From NCBI RefSeq assembly GCF_046630445.1, contig NC_092333.1:336361501-336425500 (forward strand): a stretch of DNA of 64,000 nucleotides. Direction: 5' to 3'. Below, one piece after another: positions 38,426 to 50,986 of the stretch (positions are counted from its first letter, which is position 1; every line of letters starts with the position of its first letter). Under the pieces are notes generated by a model that saw only the letters and a program-made list of their open reading frames with translations, was not told the DNA's origin and did no database searches. The position numbers and the translations under genes were made by a program. This DNA comes from Rutidosis leptorrhynchoides. Its lineage: Eukaryota > Streptophyta > Magnoliopsida > Asterales > Asteraceae.

Positions 38426-39635
38426 TTCGGTAATTTCTAATAATGTGGCCCGGTTTTCCACATTTATAACAAACCGCATTGGTATTACTTGCTCCGACAC
38501 TATTTGTTCCAACATTACTTGTTCCGACACTATTTGTTCCTTTAGTTCTGTTAAACTTTGGTCCGTAGATCTCACACTTTGTCGCGCTATGACCATTTCT
38601 TTTACACCTGTTGCAAAATGTCGTACAAAACCCTGAGTGATTTTATTCACACCTATGACATGGCTATTTTTTGTTTTTGTTGTCGTTGTTGTTATTGAGG
38701 TTGTTGTTGGGATTGTTATTGTTGTTGAAATGGTTGTTGTAGTTGTTATTGTTGTTGGGATGTTTGTTGAAGTTTTTGTTAGGATTGCGGTTATTGTTGC
38801 GATTGTTGTTGCGGTTGTTGAGATAGTTGTTGCGATTGTGGTTGTAATAATTGTTGTCGTTGTACTGGTGACTCTTGTCACCGTTTTCCTCCCACTTCCT
38901 CTTGAGTTGTTTCGTGTTGGCTTCTTCGGCTGCCTGCTCTTTAATTCTTCCCTCAATCTGATTCATGAGTTTATGAGCCATTCGACTTGCCTTCTGTATA
39001 GAAGCGGACTCGTGTGAACTCACATCTTCTTGAATCCTTACTGTTAACCCATTTACAAATGCGTCGATCTTCTCTTCTTCATCTTCAAACGCTCCCGGAC
39101 ACAATAGACACAACTCTGTGAATCGTCGTTCATATGTGGTAATGTCGAACCCTTGTGTTCGTAACTCTCTAAGTTCTGCCTTGAGCTTATTGACTTCGTT
39201 TCTAGGACGGTACTGCTCGTTCATCAATTGCTTGAATGCCGACCACGGTAGTGCGTAAGCAGCATTTTATCCTACCTGTTCAAGATAGGTGTTCCACCAC
39301 GTTAACGCAGTACCTGTGAAGGTATGTGTAGCGTACTTAACTTTGTCCTCTTCAGTACACTTACTTATGGCAAACACCGATTCGACTTTCTCGGTCCACC
39401 GTTTCAATCCAATTGGTCCTTCGGTTCCATCAAATTCTAAAGGTTTGCAGGCAGTGAATTCTTTGTAGGAGCATCCTACACGATTTCTTGTGGAATTAGT
39501 TCCACTACTAGATCCAGAGTTATTGTTATTTTGCATCGCAACCTGTACTACGGCAATGTTTGCTGCAAGGAAAACATGAAAGTCTTCCTCACTCATGTTT
39601 AAATTCTGACGAGTCGTCGGTGCCATTTCCTTCAA
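38426..39635 (-). pseudogene. gag: B2 gag with Asn-rich linker and zinc knuckles
   Basis: Starts at ATG 39635 (or 39626, MAPTTRQN as in B1). The capsid-like part includes PLEFDGTEGPIGLKRWTEKV and ATHTFTGTALTWWNTYLEQV, then FDITTYERRFTELCLLCPGA. An Asn-rich linker (about 38664-38880) precedes one good CCHC knuckle (CNRCKRNGHSATKC) and a second (CYKCGKPGHIIRNY) whose last Cys has become Tyr. Stops in frame lie at 39267-39269, at 38664-38666 and just after. A 1-nt deletion near 38430 puts gag out of frame with protease, where related elements appear to read through in one frame. The antisense of the linker gives a spurious Val-rich ORF. Confidence 0.85.
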
Positions 39636-39964
39636 AGATAGCCCAAAAGAATTAAGTTAATCATATAGAATTTTAAGAGTAGTCAATATATTTCAAAGCA
39701 TAGTATGAACTCATTTATAAAAGCTTTTTCTTCATATTAGCGTTTTATAGTTTTAATTCGGGTAGCACCTACCCGTTAAGTTCATACTTAGTAGGTAATA
39801 TACAATTCAACTACTACAATTCTATATGAAAAACTGATTATAATAAAATTTCGCGTTCAAATTTATACAATATTTTACAAACTTACAATACCGCTATTTT
39901 ACATATAGGATGAAATATAGCACATAATAACTTTGCTACTCGGCAGCTATAAAGGCAATTCTAG
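39636..39964 (-). promoter_or_regulatory. B2 leader between F-box ORF and gag, with PPT-like palindrome
   Basis: Same layout as in B1 (137-477). The imperfect palindrome CGGGTAGCACCTACCCG at 39759-39775 is followed by TTAAG. No ORF. Confidence 0.5.
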
Positions 39965-40657
39965 TTAATACGCAAGTTGTTCAGCAAAAGAAATAAAGAC
40001 ACGTAATTCATAAGTCCAGAAACAAGTCATGCATTCTGGTTTTACTAAGACGACTTCCCATCCTTGGTCTTGTGAAAAGTAACCGTTATGACCATTGGCT
40101 AGGCAGCATGTTGTAATGTCGTCAAAAGGACGAGGGTTTTGTAATGTCCAACAGCCCCGTAATGATCTAAAAACCTTGTTTCTCACCCCAACTACTGAAT
40201 CCGTCACTTGTGGGAAGGTTGTATTTAAAAGTTGTAATCCGATGTTCTTTTTCTCACTTTGGTAAGAAGCGAACATCACTAACTCGTAAGTATAACATGC
40301 TTCTTTATGTTGTATGTTAGAAACTCTTTCTAACTCACGAAATCCTATGTTGGAATATGTTGAGTCAAAATAGGTTCTTAACCCGTAGCATAAAATTGCA
40401 TTTGGGTTCCCCGCATTTAACGATTTAAAGAAAACACGGCGTAACTTACGGTCTCCCCAATATGATATACCCCACCTATCAAAGGAAAGCCTTTTATAAA
40501 CTAAGGCATTTCTGGAAAGTCTTTCAAATGTTTGACAAGTTAATTTCGCCATAACTAAATGTGCTGATGAATTCTAACCGACTCTAGATAAGATTTCCTC
40601 AATCATATCCTCTGGTAGGTCTTCTAAAATATTCGGTTGTCTACCCTTAACGTCCAT
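39965..40657 (-). pseudogene. Retrotransposon-borne F-box-like protein, copy 2 (one nonsense codon)
   Basis: Reads from ATG 40657: MDVKGRQPNILEDLPEDMIE, then EILSRVG, a TAG at 40574-40576, and then an open frame of about 202 codons. The TAG replaces the CAG (Gln) kept in copy 1. The F-box-like pattern, the AGNPNAILCYGLRTYFDS and NIQHKEACYTYELVMFAS segments and the C-terminal KPECMTCFWTYELRVF are shared with copy 1 (478-1161). The last 40 or so residues are almost unchanged between copies while the middle varies. It sits between the acidic ORF and gag in sense orientation. Known plant F-box proteins of this type act in SCF ubiquitin ligases; a role for a transposon-encoded one is speculation. 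Because the two copies have different stops, the gene was open in their common ancestor. Confidence 0.75.
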
Positions 40658-40795
40658 TTTGTTTTTATACTATAAAAATAGACAAGAATTAGATTCGTAA
40701 AAGATAATTAACAAACAATACAAGCAAATTTTACATAGAACATAAAAGTACAAGCACACTACAATACATATAATACACAACATGATTACAACCCT

Positions 40796-41431
40796 CTAAT
40801 CTGATTCACTGGTTTCTTCTTCTTCGGACTTGGTTCGTTTTTCTAATTTTCTAGGGATATATGGTGTTCCTCTAATACGAGCCATCGTTTTCTACAATGG
40901 TTTAGAAAAACCTGGTGGTTTAGAGGTTCCCGGGTTATTGTTACAATTTAGGAAATACGGACGTTGCCGATACATATAAAGTTTATCGGGGTTGGAATCA
41001 GGTTTCTCTATTTTTATACCTTTTCCCTTATTATTTTCTTTTCCTTTATTAAATTGGGTCGAGGTAATTTCTATAACATCATCGGAATCCTCATCGGGAT
41101 CCAATTCATCGGAAAATTGGTAATCTTCCCAATATTTTGCTTCCTTGGCAGAAACACCATTGACCATTTTTAACTTTGGTCCGTTGGTTGAGGATTTTCT
41201 TTTATTTAATCGATTTACTTTAGGTATCAATATTTCTTCCTCCGGAACCTCTTCTTCTTCCGGTTCCTCCTCTTCCGATTCCTCCTCTTCTGGTTCCTCT
41301 TCTTCTAGTTCCTCTTATTCCGGTTCCTCCTCTTCCAGTTCCTCTTCGGGAATTTGTGAATCTTCCCAAAGTATATTCGACTCTTCATTAGTATTAGGTG
41401 AGTCGATGGAATTTGTACTAGAGTTAGACAT
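40796..41431 (-). pseudogene. Retrotransposon-borne acidic protein, copy 2 (two nonsense codons)
   Basis: Same start (MSNSSTNSIDSPNTNEES) and layout as 1299-1913: Glu-rich repeats, basic cluster NRLNKRKSS, conserved block MVNGVSAKEAKYWEDYQFSD, SDDVIEI, KENNKGKGIKIEK, and basic-acidic end KLEKRTKSEEEETSESD. Stops: TAA at 41315-41317 inside the Glu repeats and TAG at 40892-40894 where copy 1 has Trp (KPMWK). The Glu-repeat region differs in length and order between copies, while the downstream block is conserved. Family unknown. Confidence 0.6.
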
Positions 41432-41622
41432 CTATCACATAATATCAAACACGTTAAGAGATTAATATATCACATAATATTTACATGTTAATAATATATA
41501 GTTTCCAACAAAAAATGTTAAGCAATCGTTTTTGAAGAAAAACACGGTCGAAGTCCAGACTCACTAATGCATCCTAACAAACTCAGTAAGACACACTAAT
41601 GCAAAAATTCTGGTTCACTAAG

Positions 41623-41640
41623 ACAAACGCTCGGATACCA
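41623..41640 (-). other. Primer binding site of B2 (tRNA-iMet type)
   Basis: The minus strand reads TGGTATCCGAGCGTTTGT, one mismatch in the first 12 bases to the plant initiator tRNA-Met complement. Two bases separate it from the LTR (41643). Confidence 0.75.
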
Positions 41641-41642
41641 AC

Positions 41643-44498
41643 TGAAATGTCCCATTCATATTGATTATAAACGTTCCATATTAATTGATTTCGTTGCGAG
41701 GTTTTGACCTCTATATGAGACGTTTTTCAAAGACTGCATTCGTTTTTAAAAACAAACCATAACCTTTATTTTATCGACAAGGTTAAAAAGTCACCACCTA
41801 GATTATCCAGAAATGATAATCTAAAAATATCACACTTACACACTACCAATACATATGGTTTACAATATTAATATGTTACAACAAAGTAAATCTTGAATGC
41901 AGTTTTAAACAATATAATACAAGCATGCTGACACCAAATCTTGTCCATAATTTAGCATGTAACAGCGGAAGCTCTTAATAATCACCTGAGAATAAACATG
42001 CTTTAAACGTCAACAAAAATGTTGGTGAGTTATAGGTTTAACCTATATATTTATCAAATCGTAATAATAGACCACAAGATTTCATATTTCAATATACATC
42101 CCATACATAGAGATAAAAATCATTCATATGGTGAACACCTGGTAACCGAAATTAACAAGATGCATATAAGAATATCCCCTATCATTCCGAGAAATCCTTC
42201 AGACATGATAAAAACAACATCGAAGTACTAAAGCATCCGGTACTTTGGATGGGGTTCGTTAGGCCCAATAGATCTATCTTTAGGATTCGCGTCAATTAGT
42301 AGATCGGTTTACTAGTTCTTAGGTTACCAAGAAAAAAGGGCATATTCGACTTTGATCATTCACCCATATAATGTAGTTTCAATTACTTGTGTCTATTTCG
42401 TAAAATATTTATAAAACTGCATGTATTCTCATCACAAAATATTAGATTTTAAATGTGGGACTATAACTCACTTTCATAGATTTTTACTTCGTCGGGAAGT
42501 AAGACTTGGCCACTGGTCGATTCACGAACCTATAACAAATATGTACATATATATCAAAGTATGTTCAAAATATATTTACAACATTTTTAATACATTTTGA
42601 TGTTTTAAGTTTATTAAGTCAGCTGTCCTCGTTAGTAACCTACAACTAGTTGTCCATAGTTAGATGTACAGAAATAAATTGATATATATTATCTTGAATC
42701 AATCCACGACCCAGTGTATACACGTCTCAGGCTAGATCATAACTCAAAGTATATATATTTTTGGAATCAACCTCAACCCTGTATAGCTAACTCAAACATT
42801 ACTGCATATAGAGTGTCTATGGTTGTTCCAAATAATATATATATATGGGTCGATATGATATGTCAAAACATTTGCATACGTGTCTATGGTATCCCAAGAT
42901 TACATAATATATTAGAATACATGTATAATACAATATAAGTTAGCTAGGATATGATTAATATAGATTTGTTACCAATTTTCACGTAGCTACAACAAGAAAA
43001 ATTATCCAATCTTGTTTTACCCATAACTTCTTCGTTTTAAATCCATTTTGAGTGATTCAAGTTGCTATGGTTTAATATTGAACTTAAGTTTATGAATCTA
43101 AACAGAAAAAGTATAAGTTTATAGTCAGAAATACAGATTACAAGTCATTTTTTAAAGGTAGTCATTTCAGTCGTAAGAACGACGTCTTCATGACTATTTT
43201 GAAAAACATACTTTCACTTTGAGTTTAACCATGATTTTTGGATATAGTTTCATATTCATAAGAAAAATCATTTTCCCAGAAGAACAACTTTTAAAACAAA
43301 GTTTATCATAGTTTTTAATTAACTAACCCAAAACAGCCCGCGGTGTTACTAGGACGGCGTATATTTACGGTGTTTTTCGTGTTTTCAGGTTTTAAATTAT
43401 TAAGTTAGCATATCATATAGATATAGAACATGTGTTTAGTTGATTTTAAAGGTCAAGTTAGAAGAATTAACTTTTGTTTGCGAACAAGTTTAGAATTAAC
43501 TAAACTATGTTTTAGTGATTACAAGTTTAAATCTTCGAATAAGGTAGTTTTATATATATGAATCGAATGATGTTATGAACATCATTACTACCTTAGGTTT
43601 TGTGAATAAACCTACTGGAAATGAGAAAAATAGATCTAGCTTCAAAGGATCCTTGAATGTCTTGAAAGTTCTTGAAGTAGAATCATGACACGAAAATAAA
43701 TTCAAGTAAGATTTCCACTCGAAATAAGATTGTTATAGTTATAGAAATTGAATTAAAGTTTGAATATGAGTATTACCTTGTATTAGAAAGATATCTTACT
43801 GTAAATAAGAAAGATTTCTTGAGGTTGGATGATCACTCAAAGTGGATTTGCAAGATTGGAAGTAAGCTAGCAAACTTGAAAGTGTTGTTGGTGTGTTCTT
43901 GAGTAGTTATTTTATAACTTAGTTTATGTATGAATTTATGAACTAGATTGAGCTAGATTTTGTTAAAGATGATGAAGAACACTTATAAAAAAGTAAGAAC
44001 ACTTGAGAGAGAGTAATTTGATTCAAGAAAAATTGAAAATGAATGTGTTTGTGTACTCCTACATTCACGTGAACTTTCATCCTCCATATAGGCTCCATTA
44101 GTTTGTTATTTTAAACATAGTGTAACAATATCGTGATATGATTCATATGTATTTAGTAAGACGTTGTTATAATGATAATCGTTATATATATCATTTTAGA
44201 GTTTCTTAATTCAATAGTCTCATTTTTATGTATATAACTCATTGTTAAAATACCTAATGAGATACTTACTTATCATAATATCATGTTAACTATATATATA
44301 TAACCATATATATGTCATCATATAGTTTTTACAAGTTTTAACGTTCGTGAATCACCGGTCAACTTGGGTGGTCAATTGTCTATATAAAACCTATTTCAAT
44401 TAATCAAGTCTTAATAAGTTTGATTGCTTAACATATTGGAAACATTTAATCATGTAAATATCAATTTCATTTAATATATATAAACATGGAAAAGTTCG
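41643..44498 (-). mobile_element. 5' LTR of family-B element B2
   Basis: Starts (window orientation) TGAAATGTCCCATTC and runs to AAAGTTCG at 44498, lacking the last 10 or so bases of the LTR. About 600 bp present in the 3' LTR (33896-34490) are missing near 44112. Sequence variants group it with the LTRs at 31846 and 7880, apart from those at 2123, 5027 and 45163. Confidence 0.85.
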
Positions 44499-44601
44499 CA
44501 ATAAAGTCTTAACAAGTTTGATTGCTTAACATGTTGGAAACACTTATCATGTAAATAACAATTTCATTTAATATATATTAATCAAGTCTTAACAAGTTTG
44601 T
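44499..44601. repeat. Partial tandem duplications of the LTR end
   Basis: 44499-44578 repeats LTR sequence from about 44394-44480 (AAGTCTTAACAAGTTTGATT etc.), and 44579-44601 repeats part of it a third time. They replace the normal LTR terminus. Confidence 0.7.
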
Positions 44602-44948
44602 GACAACTTTACATAATGCACGTTCACAATAAATAAATAATACGGAGTATTGAGAATTGAGCTCTTCTTTGAACCCCTGCTTTTCTTCTATGTGACTTGT
44701 ACATGTACTTGTACTAATGAAGTTAAATTAGGGACTAATTTGGGATGTTATTTGACATTTAAGGATGATTTATGCAGTTTTGTTAATACGGGGATGATAT
44801 AGGCAAAAGAACATAAACATAGGGACGATTTGTGAAATTTTGTCTTATAAGAATTTAGCGGGCTGTTACCCTCTTCTTTTCAACTATTTCCCTCTTAAAT
44901 TTCAATAAAGTATTTTAATGTCCCTCTAAATGTTGGCGAAATGAAATT
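44602..44948. other. Spacer without a recognisable gene
   Basis: AT-rich sequence with no supported feature. It is the flank of B2 and leads into the Myb/SANT-like remnant. Confidence 0.4.
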
Positions 44949-45109
44949 TGGACGTCGGCCGAAGAGGCTTGGCTGGCGAAATGTTGGCTTGATTCGTCCG
45001 AGAATCCAATTATTGGGAACTCTCAAAAATATCATTCTTTATGGGGTACCGTAATGAGCAAATTCAACGATAACGATCACGGATGGTTTCGAAATGAAGA
45101 TGCATTATC
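44949..45109 (+). pseudogene. Myb/SANT-like DNA-binding domain remnant
   Basis: The plus strand reads WTSAEEAWLAKCWLDSSENP, then IIGNSQKYHSLWGTVMSKFN and DNDHGWFRNEDALS. This is the pattern of the Myb/SANT-like N-terminal domain of plant proteins often labelled glutathione S-transferase T3-like and of PIF/Harbinger-associated Myb-like proteins (WT.EEE..LAK.WV..SEDPIIGN). The frame is cut at 45110 by the family-C LTR. No start codon or complete domain is visible. Confidence 0.6.
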
Positions 45110-48100
45110 TGTAACTACCCGACAAAATCGTCATTGACGGCGTCGTTAACTTAGGTCCCGTTTGAAATGTCCCATTCTTATTGATTAAAAACGTTCCATA
45201 TTAATTGATTTCGTTGCGAGGTTTTGACCTCTATATGAGACGTTTTTCAAAGACTGCATTCATTTTTAAACAAACCATAACCTTTATTTCATCAATAAAG
45301 GTTTAAAAAGCTTTACGTAGATTATCAAATAATGATAATCTAAAATATCCTGTTTACACACGACCATTACATAATGGTTTACAATACAAATATGTTACAA
45401 CAAAATAAGTTTCTTGAATGCAGTTTTTACACAATATCATACAAGCATGGACTCCAAATCTTGTCCTTATTTAAGTATGCGACAGCAGAAGCTCTTAATA
45501 ATCACCTGAGAATAAACATGCTTAAAACGTCAACAAAAATGTTGGTGAGTTATAGGTTTAACCTATATATATCAAATCGTAACAATAGACCACAAGATTT
45601 CATATTTCAATACACATCCCATACATAGAGATAAAAATCATTCATATGGTGAACACCTGGTAACCGACAATAACAAGATGCATATATAAGAATATCCCCA
45701 TCATTCCGGGACACCCTTCGGATATGATATAAATTTCGAAGTACTAAAGCATCCGGTACTTTGGATGGGGTTTGTTAGGCCCAATAGATCTATCTTTAGG
45801 ATTCGCGTCAATTAGGGTGTCTGTTCCCTAATTCTTAGATTACCAGACTTAATAAAAAGGGGCATATTCGATTTCGATAATTCAACCATAGAATGTAGTT
45901 TCACGTACTTGTGTCTATTTTGTAAATCATTTATAAAACCTGCATGTATTCTCATCCCAAAAATATTAGATTTTAAAAGTGGGACTATAACTCACTTTCA
46001 CATATTTTTACTTCGTCGGGAAGTAAGACTTGGCCACTGGTTGATTCACGAACCTATAACAATATATACATATATATCAAAGTATGTTCAAAATATATTT
46101 ACAACACTTTTAATATATTTTGATGTTTTAAGTTTATTAAGTCAGCTGTCCTCGTTAGTAACCTACAACTAGTTGTCCACAGTTAGATGTACAGAAATAA
46201 ATCGATAAATATTATCTTGAATCAATCCATGACCCAGTGTATACGTATCTCAGTATTGATCACAACTCAAACTATATATATTTTGGAATCAACCTCAACC
46301 CTGTATAGCTAACTCCAACATTCACATATAGAGTGTCTATGGTTGTTCCGAAATATATATAGATGTGTCGACATGATAGGTCGAAACATTGTATACGTGT
46401 CTATGGTATCTCAAGATTACATAATATATAATACAAGTTGATTAAGTTATGGTTGGAATAGATTTGTTACCAATTTTCACGTAGCTAAAATGAGAAAAAT
46501 TATCCAATCTTGTTTTACCCATAACTTCTTCATTTTAAATCCGTTTTGAGTGAATCAAATTGCTATGGTTTCATATTGAACTCTATTTTATGAATCTAAA
46601 CAAAAAAAGTATAGGTTTCTAGTCGGAAAAATAAGTTACAAGTCGTTTTTGTAAAGGTAGTCATTTCAGTCGAAAGAACGACGTCTAGATGACCATTTTA
46701 GAAAACATACTTCCACTTTGAGTTTAACCATAATTTTTGGATATAGTTTCATGTTCATAATAAAAATCATTTTCTCAGAATAACAACTTTTAAATCAAAG
46801 TTTATCATAGTTTTTAATTAACTAACCCAAAACAGCCCGCGGTGTTACTACGACGGCGTAAATCCGGTTTTACGGTGTTTTTCGTGTTTCCAGGTTTTAA
46901 ATCATTAAGTTAGCATATCATATAGATATAGAACATGTGTTTAGTTGATTTTAAAAGTCAAGTTAGAAGGATTAACTTTTGTTTGCGAACAAGTTTAGAA
47001 TTAACTAAACTATGTTCTAGTGATTACAAGTTTAAACCTTCGAATAAGATAGCTTTATATGTATGAATCGAATGATGTTATGAACATCATTACTACCTTA
47101 AGTTCCTTGGATGAACCTACTAGAAAAGAGAAAAATGGACCTAGCTTCAATGGATCCTTGGATGGCTCAAAGTTCTTGAAGCAAAATCATGACACGAAAA
47201 CAAGTTCAAGTAAGATCATCACTTGAAATAAGATTGTTATAGTTATAGAAATTGAACCAAAGTTTGAATATGATTATTACCTTGTATTAGAATGATAACC
47301 TACTGTAAGAAACAAAGATTTCTTGAGGTTGGATGATCACCTTACAAGATTGGAAGTGAGCTAGCAAACTTGAAAGTATTCTTGATTTTATGAAACTAGA
47401 ACTTTTGGAATTTATGAAGAACACTTAGAACTTGAAGATAGAACTTGAGAGAGTTCAATTAGATGAAGAAAATTGAAGAATGAAAGTGTTTGTAGGTGTT
47501 TTTGGTCGTTGGTGTATGGATTAGATATAAAGGATATGTAATTTTGTTTTCATGTAAATAAGTCATGAATGATTACTCATATTTTTGTAATCTTATGAGA
47601 TATTTCATGCTAGTTGCCAAATGATGGTTCCCACATGTGTTAGGTGACTCACATGGGCTGCTAAGAGCTGATCATTGGAGTGTATATACCAATAGTACAT
47701 ACATCTAAAAGCTGTGTATTGTACGAGTACGAATACGGGTGCATACGAGTAGAATTGTTGATGAAACTGAACGATGATGTAATTGTAAGCATTTTTGTTA
47801 AGTAGAAGTATTTTGATAAGTGTATTGAAGTCTTTCAAAAGTGTATAAATACATATTAAAACACTACATGTATATACATTTTAACTGAGTCGTTAAGTCA
47901 TCGTTAGTCGTTACATGTAAGTGTTGTTTTGAAACCTTTAGGTTAACGATCTTGTTAAATGTTGTTAACCCAATGTTTATAATATCAAATGAGATTTTAA
48001 ATTATTATATTATCATGATATTATCATGTATGAATATCTCTTAATATGATATATATACATTAAATGTCTTTACAACGATAATCGTTACATATATGTCTCG

Positions 48101-50830
48101 TTTAAAAATCATTAAGTTAGTAGTCTTGTTTTTACATATGTAGTTCATTGTTAATATACTTTATGATATGTTTTCTTATCATAGTATCATGTTAACTATA
48201 TATATATATATATCCATATATATGTCATCATATAGTTTTTACAAGTTTTAACGTTCGTGAATCACCGATCAACTTGGGTGGTCAATTGTCTATATGAAAC
48301 ATATTTCAATTAATCAAGTCTTAACAAGTTTGATTGCTTAACATGTTGGAAACATTTAATCATGTAAATATCAATCTCAATTAATATATATAAACATCGA
48401 AAAGTTCGGGTCACTACACCGTTATGTGGTCATAGTCACTAAATGAGACGCGTTTGACCAAAATTATGTCGCATTCATTTAAAACGTGTAAGACTTGCAA
48501 AGTATAGTTTACCAAACAGTTTGACAACCAGTTTAAGTTTATAAACGTATAAAGTATGAGTGAAATAACTTGTGACATAATAAGTTAAGAATCACGGTTG
48601 CTGTAAATAGCGTAAACAGATATGCTTTAAGTTTAAATCCAAAAGTACTATCACTAGCGTATGCATGTATGCTTGACTCCAAGCAAGTAATCAAAGTGTG
48701 CGGAAGCATGTATCAAGTAGCCAAGTATGAACCTGAGAACATATAGAAAACTGTCAACGAAAAACGTTGGTGAAATCATAGGTGTTTTTGTAAACGTTGT
48801 TTTTGAACCACAAGATTTAGTATTTCCATAACGTTGATTATCCAAATCATTTGCATTCCAAAAGTGTTGTCATTCGCGAGCACCCAATTATCAAGGCTTA
48901 ACTAACGTTACCCCATACTCATATTGTTAGAACATACACTGTTTCTCTAAAATATATTTCATCTGCATAACGGTAGCGAACCGTCCGAATGAGGGTTTGT
49001 CAAACCCATATGGCCATACAACATAAGTTCTCGCTTACACCCGGCAAGTGTAACTAATGATAATCGAATTGAGGATTTCTGTTCTAACTCGCACGTAGAA
49101 TGTTTGTTTTCGTACTTGTGTTCAAGGTATAATAGTAAGTAGTACAAAATGTAAACAAAGTATATGTTTCTCAGCCCATGATTAAAAGAATAAAAGTTGT
49201 TGAAAAGGTGGGACTATGATCTTACCATAGTTGCATGCCAAAGTACTTGTAATTAAACGTTGCACAAGGAAAGTTGCTTAGTCTTGACCTAAACAAATAA
49301 GTTGTATCAATTACGGGTTACGACACAATGTCGGGAAATGTGTTCAATTAGTCCTATGGCTCGTTATGACTCAATTAATATAGCATGTGAATCACGTTGT
49401 CAAGTTTCATGCAAGATATAAGTATAAAAGCACGTTAGAACGATTGCATAAGTGTTTGGTTAAGTTTGACCAAAAGTCAAACTTGGTCGAAGTTAAAGTC
49501 AACAAGGTCGGGTCGGGTATCCGACAATTTTTCTTCAATTAGTAATCATATATAAACATGTTGGCCAAGTTTCATGTTAATCGGAGGTGCGTAGCATAGT
49601 TAGAATTAAACGAAAATTTACAAAGTTGGACAGCCCTTTGCAGTTCATCTGGACGGCGTCTAAAATGGATGGACGGCATCCAGTAGTGAAGGACTGGACG
49701 GCGTCCAAGGTTTTGGACGGCGTCCAAATGAACTACAGATTACTGATGCTGAAAATTTGACAAGTCTCGAACCAAACTTATTTCAAACACAACTTATGGA
49801 CCGAAAACACTCAAAACATGTACCTTATATCGTTGGAAAGGTATTTTGATGAGGAACACAACTAAACACATATCATCAATCAAGTCAATCATTTACAACA
49901 AAAAAAACCTCTTCAAATGATCGTTAAAAGTTCATCATTCAAGTTTCAAGTTCGTAAAACGCATTTCATGATTCGGGAACCCAATTTACACATACAATAT
50001 GCCGTTTCGTAGGTAATTACGCATACAATACAACTAAACACTTACAAATAACATTGCAAAGCATTTAATGCATCAAAAGTTTGTTTTAAGATCCATCAAA
50101 CCCTAACCAAGAATCACAAAATCAATAATCATGTTAATGTAAGGTTTTCATGTCATCCAACATACCAAAACAAAGCTAATTAACACATAAGGTTTAACAT
50201 CTAACAACATTTAATCAACCAAAATCAAAGAGTTAACTAACCCATTTCAAGTGTTCATGCTAGTAATGTCAAATAACAAGATCAAGCATACAAATTACAT
50301 ACACGACATCACAATGAGCCATAGACACTAATTAACACCATTTCAAGTCAAAAACACTAAGAACATGAAATCTAGAGTTTTTAGAAAGTTACCCAAATGA
50401 GATGAAATTAGTATCAAGTTGTAGAGGATGAAGAGAGGATTCTAAATGTGTGATCGGATTTGTTGTGAGGTTCCTAGATCGAATTTGGATGATGATTCAA
50501 TGAATTTGGGTGTTGAGAGAAAAAGATGAAAGTAAGAAAAGAGAGAAAAGAGATAAGAGAGAAATGAATGGTGGGTGGTGGGAGGTGGGTGACTAGTTAA
50601 CCCAAGTTTGGCCAAGTGAGGAGATTAGTCCCTCAAGTTTGTAGTCGGGTGCGGGAATTAACCGAACGAATTATTTCAAAACGCTAGTGTAAATGAGAGA
50701 TGTTATAATTAAATAATGAAATATTAGAAACACTTATTAACGGGGATACGAATTTAGATAACGAAAGATATTATCTCGGAAAAAAAAGATGGTGTTAAAA
50801 TAAATTTAACGAAAAAAGCGGGATGTTACA
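45110..50830 (-). mobile_element. 3' LTR of family C, split by a family-B solo LTR
   Basis: Family-C LTR sequence occupies 45110-45162 and 48419-50830, about 2.46 kb without the insert. On the minus strand it starts TGTAACATCCCGC and ends in GGGTAGTTACA. It matches the copy at 53033-54790 closely by eye. It contains a cluster of ACGGCGTCC palindromes (49640-49737). TTATC at 45105-45109 is the predicted target duplication. Confidence 0.85.
45163..48418 (-). mobile_element. Family-B solo LTR with perfect 5-bp target duplication
   Basis: A full-length LTR of 3256 bp from TGAAATGTCCC to GGGTCACTACA with no interior. It is flanked by CCGTT on both sides (45158-45162 and 48419-48423). Family-C sequence continues across it, as seen by comparison with 53085-53100. 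It arose by recombination between the two LTRs of an inserted element. Confidence 0.95.
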
Positions 50831-50986
50831 TTACCTACACCTTAAAATAAATTTCGTCCCGAAATTTAGTTGGAATTAGTAGTCGTTGTTTCTTCCTCGA
50901 AATCTTGCGTTGCTAATTCTATGAATGAGTGAAGGTACTCCCGTGGGCATTCCAACGAACTTTGACGGTCGGGATTTTACGTTGTT

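Noticed and set aside
38637..39017. Plus-strand ORF of 126 codons, rich in Val/Ile, membrane-like
   Set aside because: It is the antisense of the Asn-rich gag linker (AAC/AAT codon runs); no independent support.
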